Notes: generated by a model not told the origin, from the letters alone. 64,000 nucleotides of DNA from Ferruginibacter sp. (GCA_013141115.1 JABFRP010000001.1:310001-374000), one strand, 5' to 3'. Shown: positions 44,001-52,852, numbered from the stretch's first letter. Made by a program: numbers and translations.

Positions 44001-44158
44001 AACCCTTTTTTATCCTGTGTAATTCCAAACACCTGATTATGAAGTAAACCATCTGCCTGGTTAATATGATGAAAGGAGTAATTTAAATTTTGTTGTGCAG
44101 TGGCGCAAGATGCAATTACACAAATGCATATTAATATAACGATTGCGTATTTGCACAT
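41030..44158 (-). CDS. Reg_prop/Y_Y_Y sensor histidine kinase (LytS-type)
   Basis: A 1042-residue membrane sensor. After a signal peptide (YAIVILICICVIASCATAQ), two seven-bladed propellers of Reg_prop repeats run to ~720 (GITQDKKGFIWIASLNGLQRYDG, NIWIGTDKGINIF, GFVWFTTDYGLYKFD). A Y_Y_Y domain follows (LSYKENFFSIEFAALNFSGQQQTNYYYRLNG), then one membrane helix (~780-803) and a His_kinase/HATPase pair with MNPHFIFNCINSIDAL, QPFVENAILHG and DNGIGR. It senses an extracytoplasmic signal and phosphorylates the LytTR regulator encoded 1 bp downstream. Ligands in this family are often glycans, but here unknown. Confidence 0.95.
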   Translation of the reverse strand: MCKYAIVILICICVIASCATAQQNLNYSFHHINQADGLLHNQVFGITQDKKGFIWIASLNGLQRYDGSRFIYYPGMLNNAAEGLTPGAEIYADKKNNLLWTLKNITFEKRDLDKNISALYSTKDLLKDSSFGFTMYTDAGNTKWMLGSNAIFNTDPQTKQITPWQQNILPAAAHKAAYIFSDTANKQTWVAMMSKVFLFDEKTKTVYSDNFNPAKIPLLQPLLFNNGASASRFVLADSKSNIWVTSWGDALYRYDPLTKKMSTYFLSSLKSKQENKPMPETGLLINSLLEDDHNIIWVGTENAGLLRFNREEDNFDYCITEESNSQGIQYNYKIFSLYQDKEQNIWIGTDKGINIFNPYHQYFKTIRHKQNTLLSIPKSEIESAIQTTNGDIFIGTWGNGIAVYDSNFNFKKNIASENAASQNNFVWSFLQKDATTLWIGCQHGYLISYDLITGAAKNIDPPEMEGSTIRCMEKDNQGNIWFGLHSGKIVEWDKEKNKFLPYGDDKLKKTSTVLNMLIDARQRCWVSTEEGFKQFDLNKRIYTNTWLPDKNNAASISGKSVQGIEVLNDSTLIIGTIYSGINFFNTQTKTFTHLTTADGLPSQTVYAIKKDAAGFVWFTTDYGLYKFDPAEKKIIPYSMEPGVISSSFVSNKFYSLMDGQWLTFTTTEAISFFPLKKDHTDKLQLKTEITGFKVFDNALFIDSLIADGKPVRLSYKENFFSIEFAALNFSGQQQTNYYYRLNGTDKDWVNMGTKRFANYTDLQSGEYVFEVRAEIGNSTGEITSFKIIIAPPFWKTIWFRLLFFAIISCMIYAFAKWRINSIYKEGKRKMHFTKQMAEMEMRALRSQMNPHFIFNCINSIDALIQSNDKYHATVYLNKFAKLLRNILDTNKQNTVTFSKDIDTLKLYIELEELRHENKFKPIFKIDEELLNSDYKVPPLIIQPFVENAILHGLKNKDGNDGILTIDIKKVNDEIQYTITDNGIGRAAAEEIMQNKESHYGMQISYDRIKLFNKEENPSVLITDLYNKGIAAGTEVKIKLNVI

Positions 44159-44217
44159 GTATTAAAGTTACTGGAAATTTAAGATTAGTGAAAAGTGATT
44201 TTAAGCTAATGACCTTT

Positions 44218-46167
44218 CTATTCTTTTTTTACGTCTAAAGTAAAATTAAGATCATGTTCTATTGAAGCAGCTTTATTGCCAAGGTGTTTGTTTGCCTTAC
44301 CAGTAAAAACAGGATTGCCTTTTGCATCTTTTGTTACATCAAATTCGTTATGATCCCGTACTACTGAGCCCAGTGTGCTGAAAACTTTGTGAATGGGAAA
44401 TGTCAATCTTTTAACATAGGGAAGCAAGTCGCCGCCAACTAATAAAAATACCAACTGGTTGGCTACTGTGAGCGAAAAATCGATTAATGGCCTGGTTAAA
44501 AATATTTTTATTTTTTTTGCATCTACATCATATTCCGCATCAATAACAATATTAAAATAGGCAGGCGTAGCCAATCCTCTTGCAATAGCGCCAAAGCCCA
44601 TCACATCTTTTTCGCTGGTGGCCACCGATACAGAAAAAGGTGTGTATGCTTTGATAGGAACGATCTCTATTTTTCCTTTACTGCCATCCTGAAACTCATC
44701 ATTTTTTTCAAGATCTTCAAAAAAACTGAACTTGGTTCCATTGCCTTCTATATTCCCTTTCATTTTAATAATGCCGCCTTTGTTTTTATCTTTGGGATAA
44801 CGTAAATACACAACAGCTTTTGTTTCCACACCATAAGTCCACCAGTTTTCTCCTTTACCGTTCCTGAACTCAACGGTGTAATCATGTGTAAAACTTCCTT
44901 TAAATACACCGCAATAAGTTTTCAATAAAATATCCAGTGCAAATTGTGCCAGATCGGCAGCAATACCCGCTTTTCCTAGTTTACTGGTCAGGGCTTCTGC
45001 ATCAACTTTTGATGAGGCATAAACCTTTGTCAATTCTTTTAATGGAAAATCATAGGGAGCTTCTATGCCACCAGCTGCTGTATTGATATCCCCAACTGTT
45101 TGTGGTACTGCTTTATCCGTTGTAATGTTGATTATTATGGTTGATATGGAACGTGACCAGAAATTAGTAAAGGTTTGAAAGGCGGCACAGGCCTCATTCA
45201 GCATTACAATGTATTCGCAAATGCTATTATCCTGCGGTTCGTGGTCGGCAATTTTTTCCAACGCTTTTATTTGCGCCGACTGTTCTGTTAAATTGTTGTT
45301 GAGGGCTGATAAATTACCGGAAAGATTACGGGGAATACGTTTGCCGGATTTTGCAAGTTGTGCAGTTTCCTTTCCCGCAGTATTCAGGTGTTTAAATAAT
45401 TTAAGTACCTCTTCAACCTGCTCTTTTACTGCGGCGATTTTTTTATCCAGTTCTGCCTTGTCTTTGGAACTGATACCGTCTTTCACTTTGTCTGCACTGG
45501 TTTTTAATTTATCATATGCCTTGTTTAACTCAGCAATATTATCATCGCACCAGTTGCTCATATTCAATAGTGGATAAACAATAATTTTAGCGGATTGCTG
45601 CGCTTTCTTGTCGCTGCTTTTTACCGTTATTATGTATTCTCCGGGTTTGTCGGCAGCTATCCATGCAGTTGTATATTTTCCATCGGCGGCAAGTGCTATC
45701 TGTTTTACATTTTTACCGGAAGGGCCGCTAACTGATATTTCCACCTGTGTAAAATTTTTAACTTTAGCACTTTCTCCACTAACTGTAATAATACCTCCGG
45801 TAAAAACGCTGTTTGCAGAAAGGGTTAATGTAACAAACCCATCTTTGGGGGTCATGTCGTTTTCATCGGCCGCAGCCGTTTTTATATTACCGGCGGGATT
45901 TTTATTTTCAGTTTTAGTAGCACTGTTACTATTGGTGATTTCTGCAGCTGCTTCTTTGGCACTATTGGCTTTTTCTTTTTTTTTATCCTTTATTTTTTTG
46001 GGTAGTGCAATTACAGTATCAATTCCCCGGCTTACTTGCTGGTCTGCTTTACTTCTTATTCTCCATTCGGCATCACGTTTTATTTTATCGCCCAGTTTTT
46101 TAAATATTTGTGCATGGCCTGTTTGCAATACAAAGAAAGAAAACAGCGATATCAGCAAGGGTTTCAT
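44218..46167 (-). CDS. Hypothetical exported protein
   Basis: A 649-residue protein with a signal peptide (LLISLFSFFVLQTGHAQ). Residues ~25-105 are lysine- and alanine-rich low complexity. A ~90-residue Ig-like or carbohydrate-binding-like beta domain follows (GFVTLTLSANSVFTGGIITVSGESAKVKNFTQVEISVSGPSG). Next comes a helical, coiled-coil-prone region (NIAELNKAYDKLKTSADKVKDGISSKDKAELDKKIAAVKEQVEEV), then an all-beta C-terminal half. I recognise no family. It lies between the duplicated lipoprotein genes and the sensor kinase on the same strand, in what looks like a surface-function operon. Confidence 0.82.
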   Translation of the reverse strand: MKPLLISLFSFFVLQTGHAQIFKKLGDKIKRDAEWRIRSKADQQVSRGIDTVIALPKKIKDKKKEKANSAKEAAAEITNSNSATKTENKNPAGNIKTAAADENDMTPKDGFVTLTLSANSVFTGGIITVSGESAKVKNFTQVEISVSGPSGKNVKQIALAADGKYTTAWIAADKPGEYIITVKSSDKKAQQSAKIIVYPLLNMSNWCDDNIAELNKAYDKLKTSADKVKDGISSKDKAELDKKIAAVKEQVEEVLKLFKHLNTAGKETAQLAKSGKRIPRNLSGNLSALNNNLTEQSAQIKALEKIADHEPQDNSICEYIVMLNEACAAFQTFTNFWSRSISTIIINITTDKAVPQTVGDINTAAGGIEAPYDFPLKELTKVYASSKVDAEALTSKLGKAGIAADLAQFALDILLKTYCGVFKGSFTHDYTVEFRNGKGENWWTYGVETKAVVYLRYPKDKNKGGIIKMKGNIEGNGTKFSFFEDLEKNDEFQDGSKGKIEIVPIKAYTPFSVSVATSEKDVMGFGAIARGLATPAYFNIVIDAEYDVDAKKIKIFLTRPLIDFSLTVANQLVFLLVGGDLLPYVKRLTFPIHKVFSTLGSVVRDHNEFDVTKDAKGNPVFTGKANKHLGNKAASIEHDLNFTLDVKKE

Positions 46168-46190
46168 AATTGTTATTTTTAATTTCTATT

Positions 46191-46498
46191 TACCAAAGGC
46201 AATACGAAAGAACCCATTAGTAACAGTGATGCTTTTTTTATTGTCGTAACTGTAACCGGTAAAAAAGAAAGTACCTTCTGCCCATTTACCAGTTACCAAA
46301 GGCAATACGAAAGAACCCATTAGTAACAGTGATGCTTTTTTTATTGTCGTAACTGTAACCGGTAAAAAGAAAGTACCTTCTGCCCATTTACCAGTTACCA
46401 AAGGCAATACGAAAGAACCCATTAGTAACAGTGATGCTTTTTTTATTGTCGTAACTGTAACCGGTAAAAAAGAAAGTACCTTCTGCCCATTTACCAGT
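46191..46498. repeat. Tandem triplication of a ~103-bp unit at a gene 3' end
   Basis: Three copies start at 46191, 46294 and 46396 (103, 102 and 103 bp). They are identical by eye except that copy 2 has five instead of six A in the run before GAAAG. On the minus strand each copy encodes the C-terminal end of the adjacent lipoprotein gene. A 103-bp unit is not a multiple of three, so extra copies shift frame. Confidence 0.92.
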
Positions 46499-46870
46499 TA
46501 CTTTCGTAATTACCATTTCTCCTTTTCTGCCATTCCATACCTGCACCTCATCATTGGTGGTCAGGTCGGCATTTTGATCACTAAATGAAATTTTTTTCCC
46601 TGCTACAAAATACTTTCTGTCATAGGGTAGGCCGATGTATTTGTCTCCACTGTAAAAGCCTACTATTTGTCCCGTCTCATCAGCAGGCATCATAAAAGAT
46701 GCTTTGCAATCTTTGCCATTTATTTTTGCTGTCATACTATAGCCGCTGGCGCTGGTAGCTATAGCGCTTGCCGGAAGGCCATTGGGGCCGTTTTTTTGTG
46801 CTATACTTTTTTGTGCTGTTGAAAAAAAAAGTATTATGGTAGTTGACAGTACAATTATTTTTCTCATCAT
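46388..46870 (-). CDS. Hypothetical exported protein with rearranged C-terminus
   Basis: A 160-residue protein with a signal peptide (KIIVLSTTIILFFSTAQKSIAQ) and a small beta domain (SMTAKINGKDCKASFMMP ... GKWAEGTFFFTGYSYDNKKSITVTNGFFRIAFG). The pattern recalls DUF6252-type lipoproteins (weak). It overlaps its upstream paralogue by one base (TAATG). Because its 3' end is triplicated, the frame leaves the first repeat as FGNW-stop; the last copy still encodes the presumed original ending FGK-stop, now out of frame. The protein is thus nearly intact, differing in its last residues. Confidence 0.82.
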   Translation of the reverse strand: MMRKIIVLSTTIILFFSTAQKSIAQKNGPNGLPASAIATSASGYSMTAKINGKDCKASFMMPADETGQIVGFYSGDKYIGLPYDRKYFVAGKKISFSDQNADLTTNDEVQVWNGRKGEMVITKVTGKWAEGTFFFTGYSYDNKKSITVTNGFFRIAFGNW

Positions 46871-47382
46871 TATTTTTTTTGTTGCATAGAAATTCTGAAA
46901 AAGCCATCTGTAACTTCAATTTTTTTATTAGGATCATCACTGCTTCCGGTAACAAAAAACTTGCCCTCAACCCAATCGCCGTCCACTTTTGTAATTTCCA
47001 TTTCGCCGGCGTAGCCACCCCACAGGGCTGTATTATCATCCTCTTTGGTAAAAAGATCAACGGCGTTGTTTTGGCTAAACATAGTTTTATTTCCCACAAT
47101 CATTCCTCTTCTGTTGTAAGGCAGACTGATACTTTCACCATTGTTTTCGCCAAAAATTCTGCCGGCTACTTCAGGAGAAACAATGGAACTAGCCGACCAC
47201 TCTTTACCAGCAATTTTTGCCGTCATTGTCCAGCCTCCGGAAGTGGTGGGTATTCCGCCCGGTTGCATTTGTTTAATAGCGGATGCCAATTCTTTAGCTT
47301 CGCTTACTGTTTTGTTATTGCCGCTGTTGCTGCAGGAGTAAAAGCTGGCGATCATCATTAAAATAGAAAGTGTTTGTTTCAT
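46870..47382 (-). CDS. Hypothetical lipoprotein, paralogue of the downstream gene
   Basis: A 170-residue lipoprotein with a lipobox ending at Cys17 (MMIASFYSCSNSG). Its domain aligns with the next gene's product: GGWTMTAKIAGKEWSASS, ISLPYNRRGMIVGNKTMFS, GYAGEMEITKVDGDWVEGKFFVTGSS, KKIEVTDGFFRISMQQKK. The intact ending GFFRISMQQ shows what the neighbour's C-terminus should look like. It follows the fibre gene by 37 bp and is likely in the same operon. Function unknown; a small outer-membrane accessory protein is a reasonable guess. Confidence 0.83.
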   Translation of the reverse strand: MKQTLSILMMIASFYSCSNSGNNKTVSEAKELASAIKQMQPGGIPTTSGGWTMTAKIAGKEWSASSIVSPEVAGRIFGENNGESISLPYNRRGMIVGNKTMFSQNNAVDLFTKEDDNTALWGGYAGEMEITKVDGDWVEGKFFVTGSSDDPNKKIEVTDGFFRISMQQKK

Positions 47383-47419
47383 GTTGTATTGTTTGAGTTA
47401 ATTTTTTTTTTGACAAGAG

Positions 47420-50356
47420 TTATAATTTGGCTTCAATAGCCGCTAATCTTTTTTCTAATTGATCTATCTGTTTTTTTTGTTTTTCAATTATTGCTTGTTG
47501 CTCCTGTACGGCTTTTGCCAGTGGCACTACAAAACTGGCATAACGTAATCCGTATAATCCTTTATCATTGTCGGGCTTATCCACACCGCTAAAACTATAG
47601 CCTAATTTAGCTGCAGCTGCTTCCACTTCCTGGGCAATAAAGCCTGTTTCTCTTTGCATAGCAGCTCTGGCAAAACTTTGTTGCTTCATTTGTTTCATGG
47701 CATCTGTAGCCGATGTGTCATTTTTATTTGTTCCATAATAATTATCCAGGCCCGGTAAGTCAATGGTATAGGTAACCGGTCTCAATAATTTTATAAACTC
47801 CAGGCCCATCACGTCTTCCTGTACCTGTTTTTTATATCTTCCGTCAGAAAAATTTGTCCAGCCTGTTTGTCCGCCAATGGAAGTAACCAGGGTATTACCG
47901 ATCCTTACTTTATTGGAGGCATCTACTTTTGTATTATAACCAATAGCGGTGCTGTTGGTGAGGTTTACAAATACGCCATCGGCCGAATTGCCAATTGCAG
48001 TATTATTACTGCCAGTAGTGTTAAAAAATAATGCACTATGCCCTAATGCTACATTATTCAATCCCGTTGTATTAGCGTACAAACTGTTTACGCCATGCCC
48101 AGTGTTAAAATTCCCTGTAGTGTTGGAAAATAAACTTTGTGCACCAGATGCACTGTTTTCAAAGCCAATGGTGTTGGTGAAAAGCGCCTTGTACCCGGCG
48201 GCACTGTTGTAATTGGCATTGGTACTGTTAAACAGGGCAGCATAACCACTGGCTGTATTAAAGTTTCCGGCATTATTACTCCATAGGGCATTTGCACCAG
48301 TAGCCACATTGTAAATGCCGGAGGTATTGGAGAATAAGGCCTGAACACCCATAGCCGTGTTTTCGTAGCCGGTTGTATTAGTGTGGAGGGCGCTAAAGCC
48401 CATGCCGCTATTATAACTGCCTGTTGTATTTGCATACACTGCTTCGTTACCCATGGCAGTATTGTAATTGCCTGAACTGTTTGATGTAAGCGCATATACG
48501 CCACTGGCAGTATTGTAAAAACCGGTAGTGTTTTCAAACATCGCATCTACCCCTGTGGCAGTATTCCAGTAACCGGTAGTATTTTTATTTAATGCTGCGA
48601 AACCCAAAGCGGTATTGCTGCTAGCCGTAGTGTTATTAAATAAAGCTGTTTCTCCTAACCCGGTATTGTACATGCCTGTGCTGTTTACGTTAAGTGCATT
48701 GGTGCCAATTGCAGTATTGTTAGAGGCCTTATTATTATACAGTGCATTTACACCAAGCGCAACGTTATTGATACCGGTATTATTTAGCCGCAGTGCACTG
48801 TTGCCAATGGCCACATTAAAACCGCCCACTGTATTAAAAAGCATAGCACTTTCTCCCATAGCCGTATTAGCACCGCCGGTTGAATTATTGAATAAGGTAG
48901 ATTCCCCCATTGCCGTGTTGAAATTACCTGTTGTATTGAAGGGTAGTGCAGTGCTTCCCACGGCAACATTGCTTATACCGGTGGTATTTGATTGGAGTGT
49001 ACTATTACCAATGGCAATATTGTATAACCCGGTTGTATTGGAATACAATGAAAATTCCCCAACCGCAGTATTGTAATGACCGCTGGTATTTTTTGACATT
49101 GCCATTGCGCCGATGGCGGTATTAGCAGTTCCAGTGGTATTTATTTCAAGCACATTTGCGCCAACGGCTATATTGCGTTCACCAACGGAATTATTTACCA
49201 GAGTTTTATAGCCTACAGCCGTGTTCAATTTACCTGTAGTGATTAAATCAAGCGATCTGAAACCAAACGAAGTATTAAAACTGGCAGAGTCAAGATACCC
49301 GGACTTTACATTATTTATTTTAAAGGCCAGGGGCGAGGCATCAGTGGTGCCAATAAAATTTACAGCCGGATTGGTAGTACTGTTGCCCGTAAGTGACCAG
49401 GCGTTGGTGGCAGAGCCCGCCGCACCATTACAAATATATTTGGTTAAGGCAGGATTTATTTCGGCAGCATCAAGTGTGCCATTACCATTTGCATCCACAC
49501 CATATTCATGTTTTACACCGCCTGTTGCACAATTTACTCCGGCAATTTCTGTAGTCGTTTTTATCAGGGTATTGCTTCCTGGTAGTCCCTGTAAACCTTG
49601 TGGCCCGGTATTACCTTGTGGGCCTGTAGTGCCAATGGGACCTTGGGCACCTGTTGCACCTGTTGGTCCTTGAGGTCCGGCTGGCCCAACAATTCCTTGT
49701 GGACCAGCAGGGCCTTGCGGTCCGGTGTTTCCCTGTGGGCCTGCAGCACCTTGTGGCCCAATATTTCCTTGTGGCCCAACAGGGCCGATGGCGCCAGTAG
49801 GTAAACTAAGGTTTAATGTTTGTGCCGGACTTGTACCCGTAATAGATGCAGCAGCAGGTGAGCCTGCGGCTCCGGTGGTTACTGTTCCAACACTTAAAAT
49901 ATTTGAAGGGCCTGCCGGGCCAATTTTTCCATTTACTGCATATAGGGCATAAGGTACACTTAGCATTTCTGTGTTGCCTAATACAATAAAATTATTACCG
50001 CCTAAAGGATCAGCTTCAATCTTAATAAATTTTTTACCGGTACTCCAGTTGATGATAGCAAAGTTGCCTGTGGTACTTAAGGCTCCCGGTCCGCCAATGG
50101 CAACTGTAAATAATCCTAACTGGTTGGTGATGGTTTGCCTTATTTCGCTGTATACATTGGTTCCTGCAGCACTGCCATCGAGTATTGTTATCCGCAGTTT
50201 TATAGTAGCGTTTGCAATGCTTTGCCCAAGCGTATTACGTGCTACAGCCTGGTAATTAAACTGGTTAGGTACTTGCGCTTTACCCTCTAAAAAAGAAACA
50301 AGAATTAGTAATAATGCAATTATTTTTTTCGCCTTTTTTAATATTATTGTGATCAT
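47420..50356 (-). CDS. Trimeric fibre-like protein: collagen repeats, YadA-like head repeats, S74 chaperone domain
   Basis: The start is the ATG that overlaps the previous stop as ATGA and gives a signal peptide ([19 protein letters not shown]); the upstream extension is rejected. The ~978-residue protein has, in order: [19 protein letters not shown] and an N-terminal beta domain; 25 collagen-type GXY triplets ([16 protein letters not shown]...); an EF-hand-like loop [13 protein letters not shown]; about 25 head repeats of ~24 residues (NTAVG ... L ... NTTG); and a C-terminal intramolecular chaperone (S74) with [21 protein letters not shown] and a final coiled coil ([30 protein letters not shown]). 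All point to a trimeric surface fibre or adhesin. The gene is not in a phage context. Confidence 0.9.
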   Translation of the reverse strand: MITIILKKAKKIIALLLILVSFLEGKAQVPNQFNYQAVARNTLGQSIANATIKLRITILDGSAAGTNVYSEIRQTITNQLGLFTVAIGGPGALSTTGNFAIINWSTGKKFIKIEADPLGGNNFIVLGNTEMLSVPYALYAVNGKIGPAGPSNILSVGTVTTGAAGSPAAASITGTSPAQTLNLSLPTGAIGPVGPQGNIGPQGAAGPQGNTGPQGPAGPQGIVGPAGPQGPTGATGAQGPIGTTGPQGNTGPQGLQGLPGSNTLIKTTTEIAGVNCATGGVKHEYGVDANGNGTLDAAEINPALTKYICNGAAGSATNAWSLTGNSTTNPAVNFIGTTDASPLAFKINNVKSGYLDSASFNTSFGFRSLDLITTGKLNTAVGYKTLVNNSVGERNIAVGANVLEINTTGTANTAIGAMAMSKNTSGHYNTAVGEFSLYSNTTGLYNIAIGNSTLQSNTTGISNVAVGSTALPFNTTGNFNTAMGESTLFNNSTGGANTAMGESAMLFNTVGGFNVAIGNSALRLNNTGINNVALGVNALYNNKASNNTAIGTNALNVNSTGMYNTGLGETALFNNTTASSNTALGFAALNKNTTGYWNTATGVDAMFENTTGFYNTASGVYALTSNSSGNYNTAMGNEAVYANTTGSYNSGMGFSALHTNTTGYENTAMGVQALFSNTSGIYNVATGANALWSNNAGNFNTASGYAALFNSTNANYNSAAGYKALFTNTIGFENSASGAQSLFSNTTGNFNTGHGVNSLYANTTGLNNVALGHSALFFNTTGSNNTAIGNSADGVFVNLTNSTAIGYNTKVDASNKVRIGNTLVTSIGGQTGWTNFSDGRYKKQVQEDVMGLEFIKLLRPVTYTIDLPGLDNYYGTNKNDTSATDAMKQMKQQSFARAAMQRETGFIAQEVEAAAAKLGYSFSGVDKPDNDKGLYGLRYASFVVPLAKAVQEQQAIIEKQKKQIDQLEKRLAAIEAKL

Positions 50357-50871
50357 TGTATTTTTTGAATGGTGTAAACACATTTTTTCAGATTACTGCT
50401 TCCGGTTTCAGTAAAAAAAAGTTGCAGATAAAAAACACCGCTGGCAAACCTGTTTATATTGAATTGTTTTGTAGTAAAAGTGGTGTAATCAAACTCATCG
50501 GTTTGGAGCAATTTGCCGGCAGCATCAAATAAGATTGTTTTTGCTTTTCCCTTTTTTAATAGGCTGAGTTGTAAAGAAAATATACCTGGATTTGGGTTGG
50601 GATAAACCTTTACTTCTGTTTGGCTAAAGCATTGGTAAGCAGAGTCAGCAATAAAAGTAAGAGGTTGTATGGTGCCTTGTGTTATTAATAAACCATTGCT
50701 TTGCCAGCTTTGTACCAGGGGCATTTCTCCAATGGTATAGCTAATGATAAAATTGCCTGCGGCGCCTTGTGACGAAGTGGTACAAGGGTTTTCAACTCCG
50801 GGAATATTTTGACAAAATGCTGTTTGCCAACTGCCGCCTAAAATCAGTATACAAATAATGTCTTTTTTCAT
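50353..50871 (-). CDS. Small T9SS type A sorting domain protein
   Basis: A 172-residue exported protein: signal peptide ([18 protein letters not shown]), a short ~70-residue domain with the pattern [14 protein letters not shown] ... [10 protein letters not shown], then a T9SS sorting domain ([37 protein letters not shown] ... [10 protein letters not shown]). The SIGE ... TQGxxQP arrangement is frequent in small Bacteroidota surface proteins (from memory). Its stop overlaps the start of the fibre gene, so the two are translationally coupled and probably work together. Confidence 0.88.
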   Translation of the reverse strand: MKKDIICILILGGSWQTAFCQNIPGVENPCTTSSQGAAGNFIISYTIGEMPLVQSWQSNGLLITQGTIQPLTFIADSAYQCFSQTEVKVYPNPNPGIFSLQLSLLKKGKAKTILFDAAGKLLQTDEFDYTTFTTKQFNINRFASGVFYLQLFFTETGSSNLKKCVYTIQKIQ

Positions 50872-50997
50872 AACACAGTATTATACTTACTCAACAATAT
50901 TTACATAACAAAGACAGGTAATTTATCAGCAGTTGCATAGCGTAATTGAGCCATTCCCATAATTGGGTTAGCCGGCGGCAGAAATGCTTTAACCCCT

Positions 50998-51005
50998 TAC
51001 ATTTG
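50998..51005 (+). promoter_or_regulatory. -7 box upstream of the epimerase/dehydrogenase gene
   Basis: TACATTTG is an exact TAnnTTTG, 17 bp before the ATG. Confidence 0.5.
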
Positions 51006-51022
51006 TAGTCTAAACTAAAACA

Positions 51023-51961
51023 ATGATCAAAGAAAAAATACTGGTAATTGGCGCAAGTGGCCAGATAGGCGTGGAGCTGACACTTGCCCTTCGAAAATTA
51101 TATGGCAATGCCAATGTAGTGGCCAGCGATTTAAGAGAGCAAAATCCTTTGCTGGAAGGCACTGGCCCTTATGTAAGCCTGGATGTGATGAATAAAGAAA
51201 TGCTGCATGTACAGGTGATACGGCAAAACTTTACGCAGATCTATTTACTGGCTGCCATACTTTCTGCCACCGGCGAAAAAAATCCTAACCTTGCCTGGAA
51301 CTTAAATATGACAGGCTTGCTGAATGTACTGGATATAGCAAGAGAAGAAAAAATAAGTAAAGTGTACTGGCCAAGCAGCATAGCCGTTTTTGGCCCAACA
51401 TCGCCAAAGCAAAATTGTCCGCAGCAAACCATTATTGAACCTTCAACCGTTTATGGCATCAGCAAATATGCAGGCGAATTCTGGTGCAATTATTATCATC
51501 AAAGGTTTGGGGTAGATGTGCGGAGTTTGCGTTACCCCGGTTTGATAAGTTATAAAAGTGCACCCGGCGGTGGTACAACCGATTATGCAATTGAAATTTT
51601 TCATGAAGCACTGGAAGAGAAAAAGTATGACTGCTTTTTAAGTGAAGGTACTTACCTGCCCATGATGTATATGCCCGATGCCATAAGGGCTACAATTGAA
51701 TTGATGGAAGCACCGGCAGATAAAATCTCTATCAGAACATCGTACAATATTTCGGGCATGAGTTTTTCTCCAAAAGAAATTGCTGCTGAAATAAAAAAAC
51801 ATATTCCTGAGTTTAAAATAAGCTATAAACCGGATTACCGGCAGGCTATTGCCAATAGTTGGCCGCAAAGTATTGATGATACCGTTGCCAGAAAAGACTG
51901 GGGCTGGAAAGAAGATTATAATTTATCAGGTATGGTAAAAGATATGCTGGATAATTTGTAA
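51023..51961 (+). CDS. NAD-dependent epimerase/dehydratase, probable L-threonine 3-dehydrogenase (SDR type)
   Basis: A 312-residue extended short-chain dehydrogenase. The Rossmann motif is ILVIGASGQIGVEL, with an acidic VVASDL after strand 2, and catalytic residues are in STVYGISKYAGEFWCNYY (Tyr-x3-Lys). The stretches NMTGLLNVLDIARE, YWPSSIAVFGP, SLRYPGLISYKSAPGGGTTDYAIEIF and FLSEGTYLPMMYMPDAIRATIELM match my recollection of the SDR-type L-threonine dehydrogenase of Bacteroidota and animals. That enzyme oxidises threonine to 2-amino-3-ketobutyrate, feeding glycine synthesis. No kbl gene is nearby. A sugar epimerase role is the alternative. Confidence 0.88.
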   Translation: MIKEKILVIGASGQIGVELTLALRKLYGNANVVASDLREQNPLLEGTGPYVSLDVMNKEMLHVQVIRQNFTQIYLLAAILSATGEKNPNLAWNLNMTGLLNVLDIAREEKISKVYWPSSIAVFGPTSPKQNCPQQTIIEPSTVYGISKYAGEFWCNYYHQRFGVDVRSLRYPGLISYKSAPGGGTTDYAIEIFHEALEEKKYDCFLSEGTYLPMMYMPDAIRATIELMEAPADKISIRTSYNISGMSFSPKEIAAEIKKHIPEFKISYKPDYRQAIANSWPQSIDDTVARKDWGWKEDYNLSGMVKDMLDNL

Positions 51962-52054
51962 TCTATTTTAAATTAGCGTAGTACCGGCAATAAAAAAATA
52001 AGTTTTAACTATTCATTTACTAACATAATTAATTATTGTAAAAAGCAAACTCCT

Positions 52055-52062
52055 TAATTTTG
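52055..52062 (+). promoter_or_regulatory. -7 box of the first outer-membrane barrel gene
   Basis: TAATTTTG is an exact TAnnTTTG, 22 bp before the ATG. Confidence 0.5.
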
Positions 52063-52084
52063 GGGTATAAAAAAACAACGTATT

Positions 52085-52597
52085 ATGAAAAAAATTTTCT
52101 TGGCTGTTGCAATTACAGCAATTTGTACCGGAGCTTATGCTCAAAGTGAGAGTGATAAAAAATTCCATTTTAGTGTAGGACCAGAAGTTGGCTTTGCCAC
52201 CGGCGATTTTAACGTTACCCACTCAGTAGGTGTAGGCGCTACAGTGCAGGCTGAATACAATGTTGGGGGAACCTCCAACGTAACATTAACTACAGGTTAC
52301 ATGTCTTATGCCGGTAAGTCTGCCGGAGCCGGAATAAAATTTAAGGCGGCAGGTATTATCCCTTTAAAAGTTGGATTAAAATACTTTTTATCAGAAGGTT
52401 TTTATGGTGCTGCACAAATTGGTGCAGGGTTCTTTAATAACGGCGGAGGTACAGCTTTTGCCTATACCCCAATGATAGGTTATGAGTTTAATGCTAAATC
52501 CGGCCAGGCTATTGATGCCGGTTTAAAGTATGATGGTTATTCAAAAAATGGCAGTGGTTTAGGCTCAGTAGGTGTAAGAATAGCTTACAAGTTTTAA
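52085..52597 (+). CDS. Outer-membrane beta-barrel protein (small)
   Basis: A 170-residue protein with a signal peptide (KKIFLAVAITAICTGAYAQ). The mature part has alternating-residue strands (FHFSVGPEVGFATGDF, GVGATVQAEYNVG, VTLTTGYMSYAG, IIPLKVGLKYFL, YGAAQIGAGFF, GLGSVGVRIAYKF), ending in an aromatic residue as outer-membrane barrels do. It suits an 8-stranded barrel of the OmpW/OmpX size class. Function unknown. A strong terminator follows, so it is transcribed alone. Confidence 0.85.
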   Translation: MKKIFLAVAITAICTGAYAQSESDKKFHFSVGPEVGFATGDFNVTHSVGVGATVQAEYNVGGTSNVTLTTGYMSYAGKSAGAGIKFKAAGIIPLKVGLKYFLSEGFYGAAQIGAGFFNNGGGTAFAYTPMIGYEFNAKSGQAIDAGLKYDGYSKNGSGLGSVGVRIAYKF

Positions 52598-52630
52598 TAA
52601 AAAACACTGTCTAAGTTTAAATAAATGTAA

Positions 52631-52660
52631 AATCCTGCAGTTGCTGCAGGATTTTTTTTT
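52631..52660 (+). terminator. Intrinsic terminator
   Basis: AATCCTGCAG and CTGCAGGATT are perfect arms with a TTG loop, followed by a run of nine or more T. Confidence 0.9.
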
Positions 52661-52772
52661 GGCGATAACGCTGTGCATTTAATTAAATAACTGTGCAATA
52701 TTCAATTGTAACTGTGTATTTTAGCTTATAACTGTTTCCTTTATTTGTAAACTATGGGCTGTTAGTCTATTT

Positions 52773-52789
52773 TACATTTGATATTTTTG
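52773..52789 (+). promoter_or_regulatory. Two overlapping -7-type boxes upstream of the second barrel gene
   Basis: TACATTTG (52773-52780) and TATTTTTG (52782-52789) both match TAnnTTTG exactly, ~65-80 bp before the start. Either could drive the gene. Confidence 0.4.
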
Positions 52790-52852
52790 GTATAATAATT
52801 TTTATTTTCATACATATTATTGCATCTTTACACTTTAAAACTCTTAAACATT

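Noticed and set aside
46186..46422. 78-codon minus-strand frame across the triplicated repeat as a separate gene
   Set aside because: It is the repeat unit read in successive frames from an internal Met; it has no signal or start context and only preserves the old C-terminus.
46388..47382. Toxin-antitoxin or effector-immunity pair
   Set aside because: The two genes overlap but are paralogues with signal peptides and the same domain, not a toxin with an antidote.
47420..50356. Phage tail fibre or prophage remnant (collagen and S74 domains)
   Set aside because: No other phage genes are nearby, and the protein has a signal peptide and a coupled T9SS partner, so a bacterial surface fibre fits better.
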